Positions 31,265 to 40,070 of a DNA stretch of 64,000 nucleotides are shown here, piece after piece (position 1 is the first letter of the stretch; each line of letters opens with the position of its first letter). The notes below the pieces were generated by a model. It had not been told where the DNA came from, did no database searches, and saw nothing but the letters and a program-made list of their open reading frames with translations. Source of the stretch: Ceratopteris richardii (taxonomy: Eukaryota; Streptophyta; Polypodiopsida; Polypodiales; Pteridaceae); the NCBI GenBank assembly GCA_020310875.1, contig CM035416.1:79315778-79379777 (forward strand). Reading direction: 5' to 3'. Position numbers and translations under genes: made by a program.

Positions 31265-32101
31265 CTAGTTCTGATATCTTCCCTGTTGTGGATGGGGCTG
31301 AGGGTAGGTTTGCCTAACCGCTTGCTTATTGTATGGACAGTCTTGAGCTGTGTGATTTGTGTATCTCCGTTCTATGGTGCAGTACTGGCTACTAGGATTC
31401 ACTTGGGGTTGAGCCATAATGGGACATACACTTGCCATATGGTCACCTCCACACGTATAGCACCTCTTGACTGGGGCAAATCTTGGAATTTGTTTGCTAG
31501 AGACACCTAATTTTTGAGCTACCTTCTCTGCAAGTTCCTCAATGGATGTGGATTGACCAGATGTGAGGCTATTAGAGCTATCCGAATCCTTATAGATTTT
31601 TGATAGTTCTAACTCCTCGCCTAGATTATCCTCAATGTCTATGCACATGCGCACGCACTCTTCTATAGTTCTGGGGTTCTTCAGATACACATATGACCTG
31701 AGCTTGGTGCTCAACAATCCATCTAAGAACAAGGCCACTTGCTTGGCTGGTGTGGGTAGCTCAGGCATTGGGCACCTCTCTAGGTATTGCCTAAACCGTC
31801 TTCCTGCTAGTCTGACCATCTCTTGAGGTGTTTGCTTGAAGCTATGAATTAGTGAGGAAGTATTGTGCCTTATGCCACTCTTAGAAAACTCAATGATAAA
31901 TGCCTCTAGGAGCTGGTCTATGTTTCTGAAATGCCTCTCGTTCAGTGGTTGAAACCACGTAAGGGTAGTGTTCCTAAGGGTTAGACCAAAAGCATTATAT
32001 TGTGTGAATAGGTCCTCTACCTGTTCAGCTTTCAAGACTTGCCTAAATTCTGCCACATGGGGGTCTCCAGTGCCATCGAAGTAATTCTTCATGGACTTCA
32101 C
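31265..32101 (-). CDS. Gag capsid domain and first zinc knuckle of element B
   Basis: A retrotrans_gag-type capsid in a 278-codon open segment: YFDGTGDPHVAEFRQVLKAEQ, LRNTTLTWFQPLNERHF, LLEAFIIEFSKSGI, LIHSFKQTPQEMVRLAGRRF and ALFLDGLLSTKLRSYVYLKNP. These are the W-F and F-x-x-x-F helices expected of a gypsy Gag. A CYTCGGDHMASVC knuckle (C-X2-C-X3-H-X4-C) follows about residue 215, and a Gln/Pro-rich tail. It would assemble virus-like particles. The segment overlaps the upstream ORF by a frame change near 32050-32100. No own start is claimed. Confidence 0.88.
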   Translation of the reverse strand: MKSMKNYFDGTGDPHVAEFRQVLKAEQVEDLFTQYNAFGLTLRNTTLTWFQPLNERHFRNIDQLLEAFIIEFSKSGIRHNTSSLIHSFKQTPQEMVRLAGRRFRQYLERCPMPELPTPAKQVALFLDGLLSTKLRSYVYLKNPRTIEECVRMCIDIEDNLGEELELSKIYKDSDSSNSLTSGQSTSIEELAEKVAQKLGVSSKQIPRFAPVKRCYTCGGDHMASVCPIMAQPQVNPSSQYCTIERRYTNHTAQDCPYNKQAVRQTYPQPHPQQGRYQN

Positions 32102-33128
32102 TAGTTGAGTTGGCCCTCAGGGTCCTAGTGTGTTCTCTCGGCCTTGGCAAAGGAAAATCATCAGCATTTCTTTGGTTCCTTGGGTCTCTAAATCTCTCGG
32201 TTTCTTCTCTATCCGTCCCTGTTCTCCTTCTTTCTCTTCCCTGGGGGTTGGCAAAGCTGACTTCAGGTCTATCTCTACTTCTATCTCCTTGAGCCCCATG
32301 AGCCTGGGAGGTGCCAGCTCCTTGGTGCCTGTAGGACATATTGGACCGTGGTTGGGGAAAAACAAATTCACCCTTCCATGTGTAGGCATGTCTGCCATGC
32401 TCGGTGACCACGAAGATCCTCTCTGATGTATTGTCTAGGTAGGTTACTTTGCCTAGGCTATCAGGGTCTTTAAACTCATAGATTGTGAGAGCACTTACTT
32501 CCTGAGGCTGGGCAGGTTTATATCTCCAAAAAGCGTTATCAGTTTCTCGGTTTAAAAGCAAATCTATGCTTTTATTATCCTGTGGAATCCACTCTCGAGT
32601 CATGATTCTGGTCAAGACGGATTTACCACGGGGAGTTCTTGGCTCTCTCTCTAAATTCCCTTGCTCTATATCACCCATGTCGGTCTCCGCAATCACATTT
32701 CCAAACTCATCTGTTCTATCAGGAAGAGTGGTGACTACATATATAGTCCCCTCTTTATCTAGGTATGCTCCATTCTCAAACTTGACTATCAGGTGTTCTA
32801 GTCCATGGGGTTGATCGGGGTTCTTAATCTAGACCACAGATCTTCTCAGGCCGTCTTCGTAGATGCGAGCACCTAGATGATTAGTCCTGATGTATTCCAA
32901 TTGAGTCTTGTAGGGTCCTTCTGGCTTTTCTAGATAAGCCACCCGTGAACTACCTACAGGTCTCTCCATGTTATAGGACATCTCAAAATCACTTGTTTCT
33001 GATCGAGGAGTGTATGGGTAATCACTCAACTGCTGGGCCCAAGACCTAGCAGTGTGATTGACACTAGCTTCAGAAGATCTGAGGCTTTGTCTGTCTCGGC
33101 CTAAGTGTCTGCCTGACCTCAGGTTCAT
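32043..33128 (-). pseudogene. Gag N-terminal region of element B
   Basis: ATG at 33128 (MNLRSGRHLGRDRQSL) is the best gag start because no earlier in-frame start lies in the leader. One TAG near 32829 interrupts; the frame continues to 32043. The region is basic and charged with IRTNHLGARIYEDGLRR, LPDRTDEFGNVIAETDMGD and ERRRTGTDREETERFRD. It probably precedes the capsid domain as a long matrix-like part. MNLRSG-type starts are common in plant gypsy gag proteins. A frame change near 32100 leads into the capsid segment. Confidence 0.7.
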
Positions 33129-34030
33129 ATGCCTGGTTTATCTACCCCCTTGGTCCCAAGTACACCCTCGTTGTAGGTGAATTTGTACCAATCACTTTGT
33201 TCTTTTTAGTTGATTAATATGTTAAGCACTTGTTCAAGATCACGTCGTCAGGAATATTTAAGTGAAGTTCGCACTTGATAAGTGATCGATTCGAGTTTAC
33301 TTTTGTCCCTTAGGGTTTTTGCACTTAAGACTTACTTAATGCTTGCACTTAGTTGATTAGTTCTCTTGGACTTGATTCGTGCCTAACGTTGCCCTAATTA
33401 ATTACCACACTTAAGTCATACTTAGCCTAGCTAGGAATTGACAAAGGAGGGTTGAGAGAACTTCCAACCTCAATCCTCTGGTTGCTCAAACTGCTCCACA
33501 AGCCCAGGAAGCCTTCTCCCAAGCTTGGTACACACCCCTCCTAGCTTGCCTAGGAATGCCTTGCTTGCACACAATGTTCCTGCAAAAGTTCTCAAGTTAA
33601 TATAGCTCCTTTACCACAATGCATTGACTGACACACATCAGCAATTACAGGCCCCCCTTGGAGTAACTCACTGTACCCCCAAAATCTTATGACCACCTAA
33701 TTCTACCGAATGGCCAACTTAAAAATACATGTTCTAAAACTCCACGTATGATTCTTACAAAAACCAGTCGAGGTCCACGTAGGATTCTCAACAAGCTTTC
33801 CAACGAGACCAAAATCTCATCAATCGGAGTTCGTATGGTGAAGTTATGACCATCCACGCACTTAGGGTTCAAAACAGGCTCTCAGGGTTCAGGAAATTCC
33901 TCCCTGGTTTCTAGGTCTTTTGCCCACTCCTAAGGCTCTAATGTTATCCCAATGTGTCCAAAATTAAGCCCAATTATACCTCAATTCACTCAATTAATTC
34001 ACTCTAAAATTTCATGCGTTAAGCCCATGT

Positions 34031-34430
34031 ATCGCGATAGGTCGAGTCGAGGTGTCACGATAGGTGGAGGTGTCGCGATGGGTCGAGGTGTCGCGATAGG
34101 CGGAGGTGTCATGATAGGTGGAGGTGTCGCGATAGGTTGAGGTGTCGTGATACTTGGGAGTGTCGCGATAGGTGGAGGTGTCGCGATACTTGGGAGTGTC
34201 GCGATACCTGGGAGTGTTGCGATAGGTCGAGGTGTCGCGATACTTGGGAGTGTCGCGATAGGTGGAGGTGTCGCGATACTTGGGAGTGTCGCGATACCTG
34301 CGAGTGTCGCAATAGGTGGAGGTGTCGCGATACTTGGGAGTGTCACGATACTTGGGAGTGTCCCGATACCTGGGAGTGTCGCGATACTTGGGAGTGTCGC
34401 GATACCTCGAGGTGTCGTGATAGGTCGGGA
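34031..34430. repeat. 18-bp minisatellite rich in TCGCGA, about 22 units
   Basis: Units alternate between aggtgtcgcgataggtgg and gagtgtcgcgatacttgg. Units at about 34157-34246 and 34247-34336 suggest a five-unit (90-bp) higher-order repeat. Most unit differences fall inside the TCGCGA core (TCACGA, TCGTGA, TTGCGA, TCGCAA, TCATGA) and are C-to-T or G-to-A, as expected for methylated CpG decay. Confidence 0.93.
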
Positions 34431-34725
34431 TATGGTGAATTTTTTTGTTCTGTCTAGTGATTCTAGGAGCTCTAGGGTTGCGCAGTGTCCTGGTACACTT
34501 AGAATCCTGATTGGGGCAACTTTTCGGTGTGTCGTGATAGCTCGAGCTCGACGCCTCGGGGCTTGTGCAGAGAGATTCCGTACCTGCTGAGCTTGCTGGA
34601 GATGATGATGGAGCTGAAACCTGCAAGAAACATGCAAAAGCACACAAAAACAAGAACACACACTCGCTCTCTCTCAAACTCGCACAAAGCAAATGAGGGA
34701 AATGATTTGGAAGTGGGAATATAAG

Positions 34726-34792
34726 GTGGAAAAGGAGATGAGGATGGAGATGAAGATGGAGATGGAGATGGAGATGGAGAAAAATCAGAAAT
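34726..34792. repeat. GGAGAT hexanucleotide repeat
   Basis: Imperfect run of ggagat/gaagat units in the leader of element B. Confidence 0.8.
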
Positions 34793-34858
34793 TTACCTAC
34801 TACTTACCATTCAACGCGCCCTCTCTACGTCTTACCATCACACGCTCGTCCTCAAAGC

Positions 34859-34881
34859 TCGAATCCCTGGCAACGGTGCCA
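34859..34881 (-). promoter_or_regulatory. Primer binding site of element B (tRNA-Asp type)
   Basis: The minus strand reads TGGCACCGTTGCCAGGGATTC, which differs at a few positions from the complement of plant tRNA-Asp 3' ends (TGGCGCCGTTGCCGGGGA). An 8-nt spacer separates it from the LTR end. Athila-type gypsy elements are known to use this tRNA. Confidence 0.8.
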
Positions 34882-34889
34882 AAAATTGG

Positions 34890-35471
34890 TGTAGCTCAGT
34901 GATGAGTAGCACCTCCTTTAATGTCAATCCGGGAAGACATGAGGATGGTATGAAGACCTTGAGCAAGTGAAGGCACAAATGTGTGAGTGAGAAGCACACA
35001 AACATGCACACACATACACACACACGCACACACACGGTAAGAACAAAGAGAGTAAGACAATGGAATCACTTCTATCATAACCAAGTTCTCATACAAGCTC
35101 AAAACTACAAGAAGCTACCCCTAAAAATAAGCTCTCTAGCTCTATTTATAGTTTTTGACTAGCTTTGGCCCTGTCCAGACCTAGTGTCCGGCCTAGTTAA
35201 AAATTAGGTTCCAGGGCTTATTTGAGGGCTCAAACGAGATCTAAAAAATATGAAATTCGGCAGGCAACTACTTCTAAGGCTCCCCAAGCTTGAGGACTCC
35301 TCGGCTTGTACAAAATGGAGCTACAAAAAGATGAAACGGTATTTACAAGGGTTTCTAGTGATGAGAATCACTTTTATAATGATGTAAGGTTTGGAAAAAT
35401 TTTAATAGGTTGCCTTAGTGCTAGATCCGCATGCATGCCCATACTTGGTTTCTTCCCATATGATGCCAACA
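34890..35471 (-). mobile_element. 5' LTR of gypsy B
   Basis: Plus strand TGTAGCTCAG...GATGCCAACA, 582 bp, followed by CCTTT. It carries about 124 bp (35290-35415) missing from the 3' LTR, including a cttgaggactcctcggcttg stretch that resembles the start of the window (1-30). Confidence 0.93.
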
Positions 35472-35482
35472 CCTTTGCTCTT

Positions 35483-36556
35483 TCATAGCTTTAGTCTTTC
35501 CAAGTCTTCTAGGTCAATCTCGGAATCACTTTCTTCAATCTGCTTTGGCTCCTTTGGTTGAAGTGATGCAAAATCTTCATCCAAGTCATAAGGCAGCTTC
35601 ACTTTCCTGTCATCATCAAACCATGATTTGTTTTCATAAAAAATTACATCTCTACTCACAGAAAATCCTTTATTGGTTGGATTGTACAATCTATATCCTT
35701 TTTGGTTTTGATCATAACCAATAAATACGCACTTCTCTGCCTTGCGATCCAATTTCCCTCTTACTTGAGAAGGAATGTGAGCATACGCTAAGCATCCAAA
35801 GATTTTACAATGCTCTAGACTAGGTCTTCTTGCATTCCACACTTCATATGCAGTTGTTCCATCTAGTGACTTAGATGGAAGTATATTTATGAGATATGTG
35901 GCTGTAGACACAACCTCTGCCCATAGGTAGTTTGGCAATCCCTTTTTGTTGAGCATGAACCTTGCAGCTTCGACAATAGCTCTGTTCCTCCTCTCTGCTA
36001 CACCATTGAGTTCGGGTGTATACCTTGTAGTGACTTCCTGTTTAATGCCTCTTTCATGCAAGAAGGCATCAAATTCAGAAGAGAAGTATTCTCCTCCACC
36101 ATCTGATCTGAGTCTTTTCAAAGTCATACCTGTTTGGTTTTCAACAAGAGCAATATACTTCTTAAAGCAATTAAACACTTCATCCTTCTGCTTCATGAAA
36201 AATAGAATGGTCCACCTGCTACAATCATCTATGAAAGACACATAATATCTTGAGCCTGATATAGATGGCTCCTTACTTGGACCCCACACATCCGTGTGCA
36301 CTAGATCCAAAGGATTTTGATACATATATCCTTTCTTATTGAAAGGTTGTCTATGAGCCTTTCCGAGTTGACAAGCTTCACACTTATAAATCATGTGTTG
36401 CCTTGTGATATTAGGCAAACCAAGTACACTTTGGTCCCTGCAAATTTTTTTGAGTGTCCTCTCACTAATGTGAGCAAGCCTTTTGTGCCATATCTCCAAC
36501 TCTGTTAGGGTTTGAGATCCATAGCTAAACAAAGCTATGTTCTTTGTATCTTCCAC
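35483..36556 (-). CDS. Copia D integrase
   Basis: Ty1/copia integrase segment of 357 codons. GAG-pre-integrase zinc module: WHKRLAHISERTLKKI ... CEACQLGKAHR. Core: DLVHTDVWGPSKEP (Asp), FIDDCSRWTILFFMK, LRSDGGGEYFSSEF (Asp) and TPELNGVAERRNRAIVEAAR (Glu). The C-terminal part has PNYLWAEVVSTATYL, LEHCKIFGCLAYAHIP and KCVFIGYDQNQKGYRLYNP. It ends in an acidic linker just before the gypsy B insertion at 35472. The frame is the same as gag and protease to the right, with stops at 36641 and about 37445 only. Part of the Gag-Pol polyprotein. Confidence 0.95.
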   Translation of the reverse strand: MEDTKNIALFSYGSQTLTELEIWHKRLAHISERTLKKICRDQSVLGLPNITRQHMIYKCEACQLGKAHRQPFNKKGYMYQNPLDLVHTDVWGPSKEPSISGSRYYVSFIDDCSRWTILFFMKQKDEVFNCFKKYIALVENQTGMTLKRLRSDGGGEYFSSEFDAFLHERGIKQEVTTRYTPELNGVAERRNRAIVEAARFMLNKKGLPNYLWAEVVSTATYLINILPSKSLDGTTAYEVWNARRPSLEHCKIFGCLAYAHIPSQVRGKLDRKAEKCVFIGYDQNQKGYRLYNPTNKGFSVSRDVIFYENKSWFDDDRKVKLPYDLDEDFASLQPKEPKQIEESDSEIDLEDLERLKL

Positions 36557-36640
36557 TTCAAAAGTGAAAAACCTTCTTGTCTTTTCTCCTTTGGCAATCC
36601 TTCGAAAGCCTTGCCTTGGGTCTTCAACATATGCTCCAAA

Positions 36641-37420
36641 TCAGTTGAATCTAACCTGCAATCCTTTTTCAACAATCTGTCCAACACTTATTAAATTTTT
36701 GGTAATTGTAGGGACATACAAGACTTTGCTTAAGAGGTTCATATTCCCATCTGATGTCTTCACATTACCTATCTTCTCCACTGAGTGCTTTGTGTCATCT
36801 CCTGTCTGCACTTCATGCTTGTTATGAGGATCTTCCAAATCAGAAAGTAAAGCCACATTTCCTGCTACATGGTTTGAGCATCCCGAATCAATGTAAACTA
36901 TGTGATCATCATCCTTACCCTTCTTCATTGATAGATTCATAATCAATAATGAATCTTCTTGACTTTGGTCCTCTGCATAGTTATTGTAGTCTCTTCTTCC
37001 TCTATGGCCACTTTGATAGTTGTTATTGTTGTAATTGTTGTTGTAGTAGTTGTTGTTGTTGTAGCCTCCATTGTATCTACCTCTATTTGATCCATAGCCA
37101 CCTCTATTGAATCCTCTTCCTCTTGAGTTCCTCGGGTTCCTGAAACATTCTTCAGTATTATGATTAGATAAGCCACATATATTGCAAGGTTGAGATGATT
37201 GGAATCTCCCCGTGCCTTGCTTTCCACCTCTGCCTCTTCCTCTAGCTTTTCCTCTACCTGCAAAGTTTGCTTGGAAAGAGCTACCTTCATCTTCATTCTT
37301 CCTATTCTTTGACTTGTCCTTGACCTTAGCTTTATCAGAATATAAGGCAGAAGTTTGATTACCTCTTGAGGACTCACCACCTTTGCTAATCTTTGGTTCA
37401 TGAGCGAAGAGTTGGCCCAT
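36641..37420 (-). CDS. Copia D nucleocapsid and protease
   Basis: The segment includes a Gly/Arg-rich stretch, a CCHC knuckle PCNICGLSNHNTEECF (CX2CX4HX4C), an Asn/Tyr/Gly-rich low-complexity run (37000-37110, GTT-type trinucleotides on the plus strand), and the copia protease signature HIVYIDSGCSNHVAGN with D-S-G. It then runs into KLLNKVLYVPTITKNLISVGQ-type residues that precede integrase. In frame with gag and integrase. Confidence 0.9.
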   Translation of the reverse strand: MGQLFAHEPKISKGGESSRGNQTSALYSDKAKVKDKSKNRKNEDEGSSFQANFAGRGKARGRGRGGKQGTGRFQSSQPCNICGLSNHNTEECFRNPRNSRGRGFNRGGYGSNRGRYNGGYNNNNYYNNNYNNNNYQSGHRGRRDYNNYAEDQSQEDSLLIMNLSMKKGKDDDHIVYIDSGCSNHVAGNVALLSDLEDPHNKHEVQTGDDTKHSVEKIGNVKTSDGNMNLLSKVLYVPTITKNLISVGQIVEKGLQVRFN

Positions 37421-37444
37421 GATTTGCTCCTCTTCAATTACCTC

Positions 37445-37885
37445 TCAAATGCTTCCAAGTTGGTCGGAAATCTCCTTCATCTTTGTGACATAATCAGTCA
37501 AATTTTGCTTCGGGCTTTTCTTCATTGTTGTGAACTCCATCCACAATTGGTTCTTCCTTGCTCGAGTGTTGGAAGAGAAGAAAGAAGCAAGTGCATTCCA
37601 GGTCTCTCTTGATGTCTTGCATCGCTTGACATGAGGTAAAAGAAAATCAGAGATTGAGTTTAGAATATAGGACCTTGCAAGTGCATCCTTCGAACACCAA
37701 TTTGAAAGTCCTTCCACTTCTTCATGTGATGGTTGCCCTTTGTTCCTCATGGTTGGCATTGCTTCATCTCCGGATATGAATCCATATAGATTCCTCCCTT
37801 GAAGGTAAGCCTCCATCCTTAGAGACCATGCCGGGTAGTTGTTTCGATCCAATTTGTCAATTGTTGATGGAAATCCATCTCCCAT
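37445..37885 (-). CDS. Copia D gag
   Basis: ATG at 37885 (MGDGFPSTIDKLDRNNYPAW), 26 nt inside the primer site, so a good start. It has the copia UBN2-type gag fold: YPAWSLRMEAYLQGRNLYGF, NWCSKDALARSYILNSISDFL, VKRCKTSRETWNALASFF and QLWMEFTTMKKSPKQNLTDYVTKMKEISDQL. One stop at 37445 separates it from the nucleocapsid in the same frame. Confidence 0.92.
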   Translation of the reverse strand: MGDGFPSTIDKLDRNNYPAWSLRMEAYLQGRNLYGFISGDEAMPTMRNKGQPSHEEVEGLSNWCSKDALARSYILNSISDFLLPHVKRCKTSRETWNALASFFSSNTRARKNQLWMEFTTMKKSPKQNLTDYVTKMKEISDQLGSI

Positions 37886-37899
37886 GTTGCTTGACTATG

Positions 37900-37911
37900 C
37901 TCTGATACCAC
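37900..37911 (-). promoter_or_regulatory. Primer binding site of copia D (initiator Met tRNA)
   Basis: The minus strand reads TGGTATCAGAGC one base after the LTR end TTCACA. Confidence 0.93.
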
Positions 37912-38506
37912 TGTGAAGAGAGATGGTGGATGCAATCCAAAGATGAGTTGGTGCTGCTACAACCGGCTGCACACTAGCCAACTGAGACTTCAGAGTTGCT
38001 TAGTAGACCCTTTGAGCTTTCTAAATCCACCAAAATATCAGCCAAGTACTTTGGAACATGTATCCCAAAAGTTTCACTCAAGACAGACAAGTTGCAAGAT
38101 GACTAGCTCCCAAAAACTTGCTATTTTCTCTTCAATCTCTACAAAATGACATGAAGTGGTCACGTACAAGTCTTGCTAATCGCCTCTTCTTTCTTGCTCT
38201 TTTTATAGCTATTCTTGGAGGGAGTTTTGAATTCGAATTCGAATAGCTCCACCTAAAAGTGATCCCCAAAGTTACGAGATATTCTGTCAGCTCAAAAATT
38301 CGTGGTTCTAGGTAGTTAGAGCCAACAACTTTGCTTTTACATCATGGATGAGGTACTTTTTCTTTTTCTTTTTTCAATTACAAGAGATAAAATGTACTCT
38401 TTTACAAGAGGTGTTCACATGACTACACATGTGACTTACAAATGATCATAATATCAAGCATTATCAAGCATATCAAGCATGTAGGCTTGGATAAAATGCA
38501 CCAACA
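37912..38506 (-). mobile_element. 5' LTR of copia D
   Basis: Plus strand TGTGAAGAG...GCACCAACA, 595 bp, with TG...CA ends beside the primer site. The outer 55-80 bp match the remnant at 10011-10065. Near 38450 there is a short triplication of atcaagcat absent from the left copy. Confidence 0.9.
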
Positions 38507-39419
38507 ACCCATGCCAACCAATTTTGAGTTTCTAGTGGCCAAAGGACTAGATGATTTTGACACTTTTGATTTTGAGCACATCCTTCAAGGTGTCTGATTG
38601 ATATATGTAGATATTGGATCCAAAATGGAAAGTGAACTAGAATGATAGATTGAAAGGTGGGAAGAACAACAACACACAATAGAAGAACACCATGTCCACT
38701 GGTAGGAGGAACAATGATTGACCAAATCCCAGGCAGAGCATAGAAAAGAAAATGAAGAAGAAGAAGAAGAAGAAGAAGAAGGAGGAGGAGGAGGAGGAGG
38801 AGGAGGAGGAGGAGGAGGAGGAGAGCCTATATAGATTGTAGCTCTCAAAAGATTATAGAATAGCATTGCTTCCTTCATTACACAACCAATTGCACCTTTC
38901 CCATCTCCCCTCCAACCCACTTATGCCCCATTCCCACACCCAACCATACTCCTTCCCTCTTCAATTCACCTCTACTTTTTCTTCCATATTTCAGCCATAG
39001 TAGACACGCCCTTCATTTTCGGATTCCACTATTACTTTGTACACAGAAAGTCCTCCATTTTATCTACCACCTAATAATTTTTTGTATTCACAAGTTGTAT
39101 CAAGCATTGCACCCTTATTCCACTATTCAATATGGACACCTCACACACTAGCACGTTTGATACCATGGACATCTCACCACCACTAATTGCACCTCCCCCA
39201 CCACCCACAATTCCACCATCCCTGAGCCCCACCTTCACCACCATCACCTTCACCCACAACAAAATTTTTCACTGCATACACCTCCCATTCCCCTTCGCAT
39301 CCCCCCTGTACCATACACTCTTCAAATTACATCCACTGTACATACATGAATGGCAGATTCAACTCTACCTACGATGATAAGTTGTGCAAACTAACTGCGA
39401 TAGGAGTATAATCTATTGG
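38507..39419 (+). other. Degenerate coding-like and low-complexity region, origin unknown
   Basis: Directly after the LTR a plus-strand frame gives MPTNFEFLVAKGLDDFDTFDF and stops. After 38620 a broken frame reads IERWEEQQHTIEEHH and runs into Glu/Gly codons of a GAA/GGA repeat (38754-38826). A Pro-rich 81-codon ORF lies at 39132-39377 (MDTSHTSTFDTMD). None is recognised. tatatag at 38828 is TATA-like. It may be a remnant of a gag-like or host gene. Confidence 0.4.
38754..38826. repeat. GAA/GGA trinucleotide repeat
   Basis: About nine GAA units followed by about thirteen GGA units on the plus strand. Confidence 0.95.
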
Positions 39420-40070
39420 CATAGAAGAACATGATGCTTCAAGCTCAATCCACTCATCTCAATGAGAGGTTTTCAGAGAAGGTGATTCTATGAAGAATTT
39501 TCTAACAAAGATCAAAGACTTGAAGGAACAGTTGATTTTTGTTGATGAAGTTATACTAGATAGCTCACTTGTGCAGACCATTCTGAATGGTCTTTTTGAT
39601 TCATATCAAAGTTTTTCTTCTACTCTTTGTTTGATGATGAAAGGAAATCCAAATGCCTTGAAATTTGAGGAGTTAGTCTCTATTTTGTTGCAGGAAGATC
39701 AGTCTAGGCAAAATATGTCCATTATGTGTGTTGCAGATCAAGCTTTCCTGGATAATCAGAAGGGCAAAGGTAAAGGGAGCTCATCTTTTAGTAAGCACAA
39801 ATCTACAAATGCTCCACATTTGAAGAAGGAAGACAAAGATAAGAAGAAATAAAAAACGAAAAAATTCTTTTATAAGTCCTATAAAGGAAATGGCCATATC
39901 ATAAAGAACTATCCAAAAATCACTGCAAAAGAGGCAAAGAAAAAGGAGGCTAGAATGGTTGTTGCAGAGGCCTCTACACTGAAAACAGAGCCTATAAATC
40001 TTGTGCCGAATGAAGAATGGGTGTTTACTACCATTTGCAATTTTGACCCATCTTCTCATGAGCAGTGTAT
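39420..40070 (+). pseudogene. Gag of copia G with a cysteine-less knuckle
   Basis: UBN2-type gag: THLNERFSEGDSMKNFLTKIK, LVQTILNGLFDSYQSFSSTL and FEELVSILLQEDQSRQ. At about 39862-39915, past a stop, the nucleocapsid position reads FFYKSYKGNGHIIKNYP. The order matches a CCHC knuckle but all three cysteines are gone while the His remains. A single 5' start is missing because the N-terminus is truncated. Confidence 0.75.

Larger units (their letters stand above)
33129..34858 (-). other. Long 5' leader of element B
   Basis: About 1.7 kb between primer site and gag. It holds an 18-bp minisatellite (34031-34430), a purine-rich GGAGAT repeat (about 34730-34790) and otherwise unique AT-rich sequence. 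Open frames across the minisatellite exist only because the 18-bp unit has no stops in several frames. I see no gene, though a leader ORF cannot be excluded. Confidence 0.65.
11793..35471 (-). mobile_element. Giant gypsy element B (minus), complete with LTRs, carrying nested element C
   Basis: Bounded by LTRs (11793-12250 and 34890-35471) and a perfect 5-bp target-site duplication. In its own sense the order is 5' LTR, tRNA-Asp-type primer site, long leader with 18-bp minisatellite, gag with several zinc knuckles, protease, RT, RNase H, two HHCC modules, integrase, second protease-like domain, WxPK tail, ORFX, polypurine tract and 3' LTR. Chromovirus C (22400-29517) interrupts the gag-protease junction. 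Without C, B is about 16.5 kb, far above the 5-8 kb usual for gypsy. Pol from RT to the WxPK tail stays in a single frame with about five stops. The tRNA-Asp primer site and the size recall Athila/Tat-type elements, but no diagnostic Tat dual RNase H is seen. Confidence 0.93.
10011..38506 (-). mobile_element. Copia element D (minus), split by gypsy B
   Basis: The right end has a full 5' LTR (37912-38506), an initiator-Met tRNA primer site, gag, a zinc knuckle, protease and integrase (37885-35483). The left part has RT and RNase H (11720-10108), a polypurine tract and a 55-bp remnant of the 3' LTR (10011-10065). The two halves join at the CCTTT target-site duplication of gypsy B, and the coding sense continues across it (with one stop). 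Without B the element is about 4.8 kb, normal for copia. Its 3' LTR is cut off at 10010/10011 by gypsy A LTR sequence. Confidence 0.9.

Noticed and set aside
33999..34692. Long overlapping ORFs (over 200 codons in two frames on minus, one on plus) across the minisatellite
   Set aside because: They arise because the 18-bp unit has no stop in several frames; the products are hexapeptide repeats and no other evidence supports translation.
38585..38920. Poly-Pro/Ser ORF on the minus strand
   Set aside because: Created by the GAA/GGA repeat; no conserved residues outside it.
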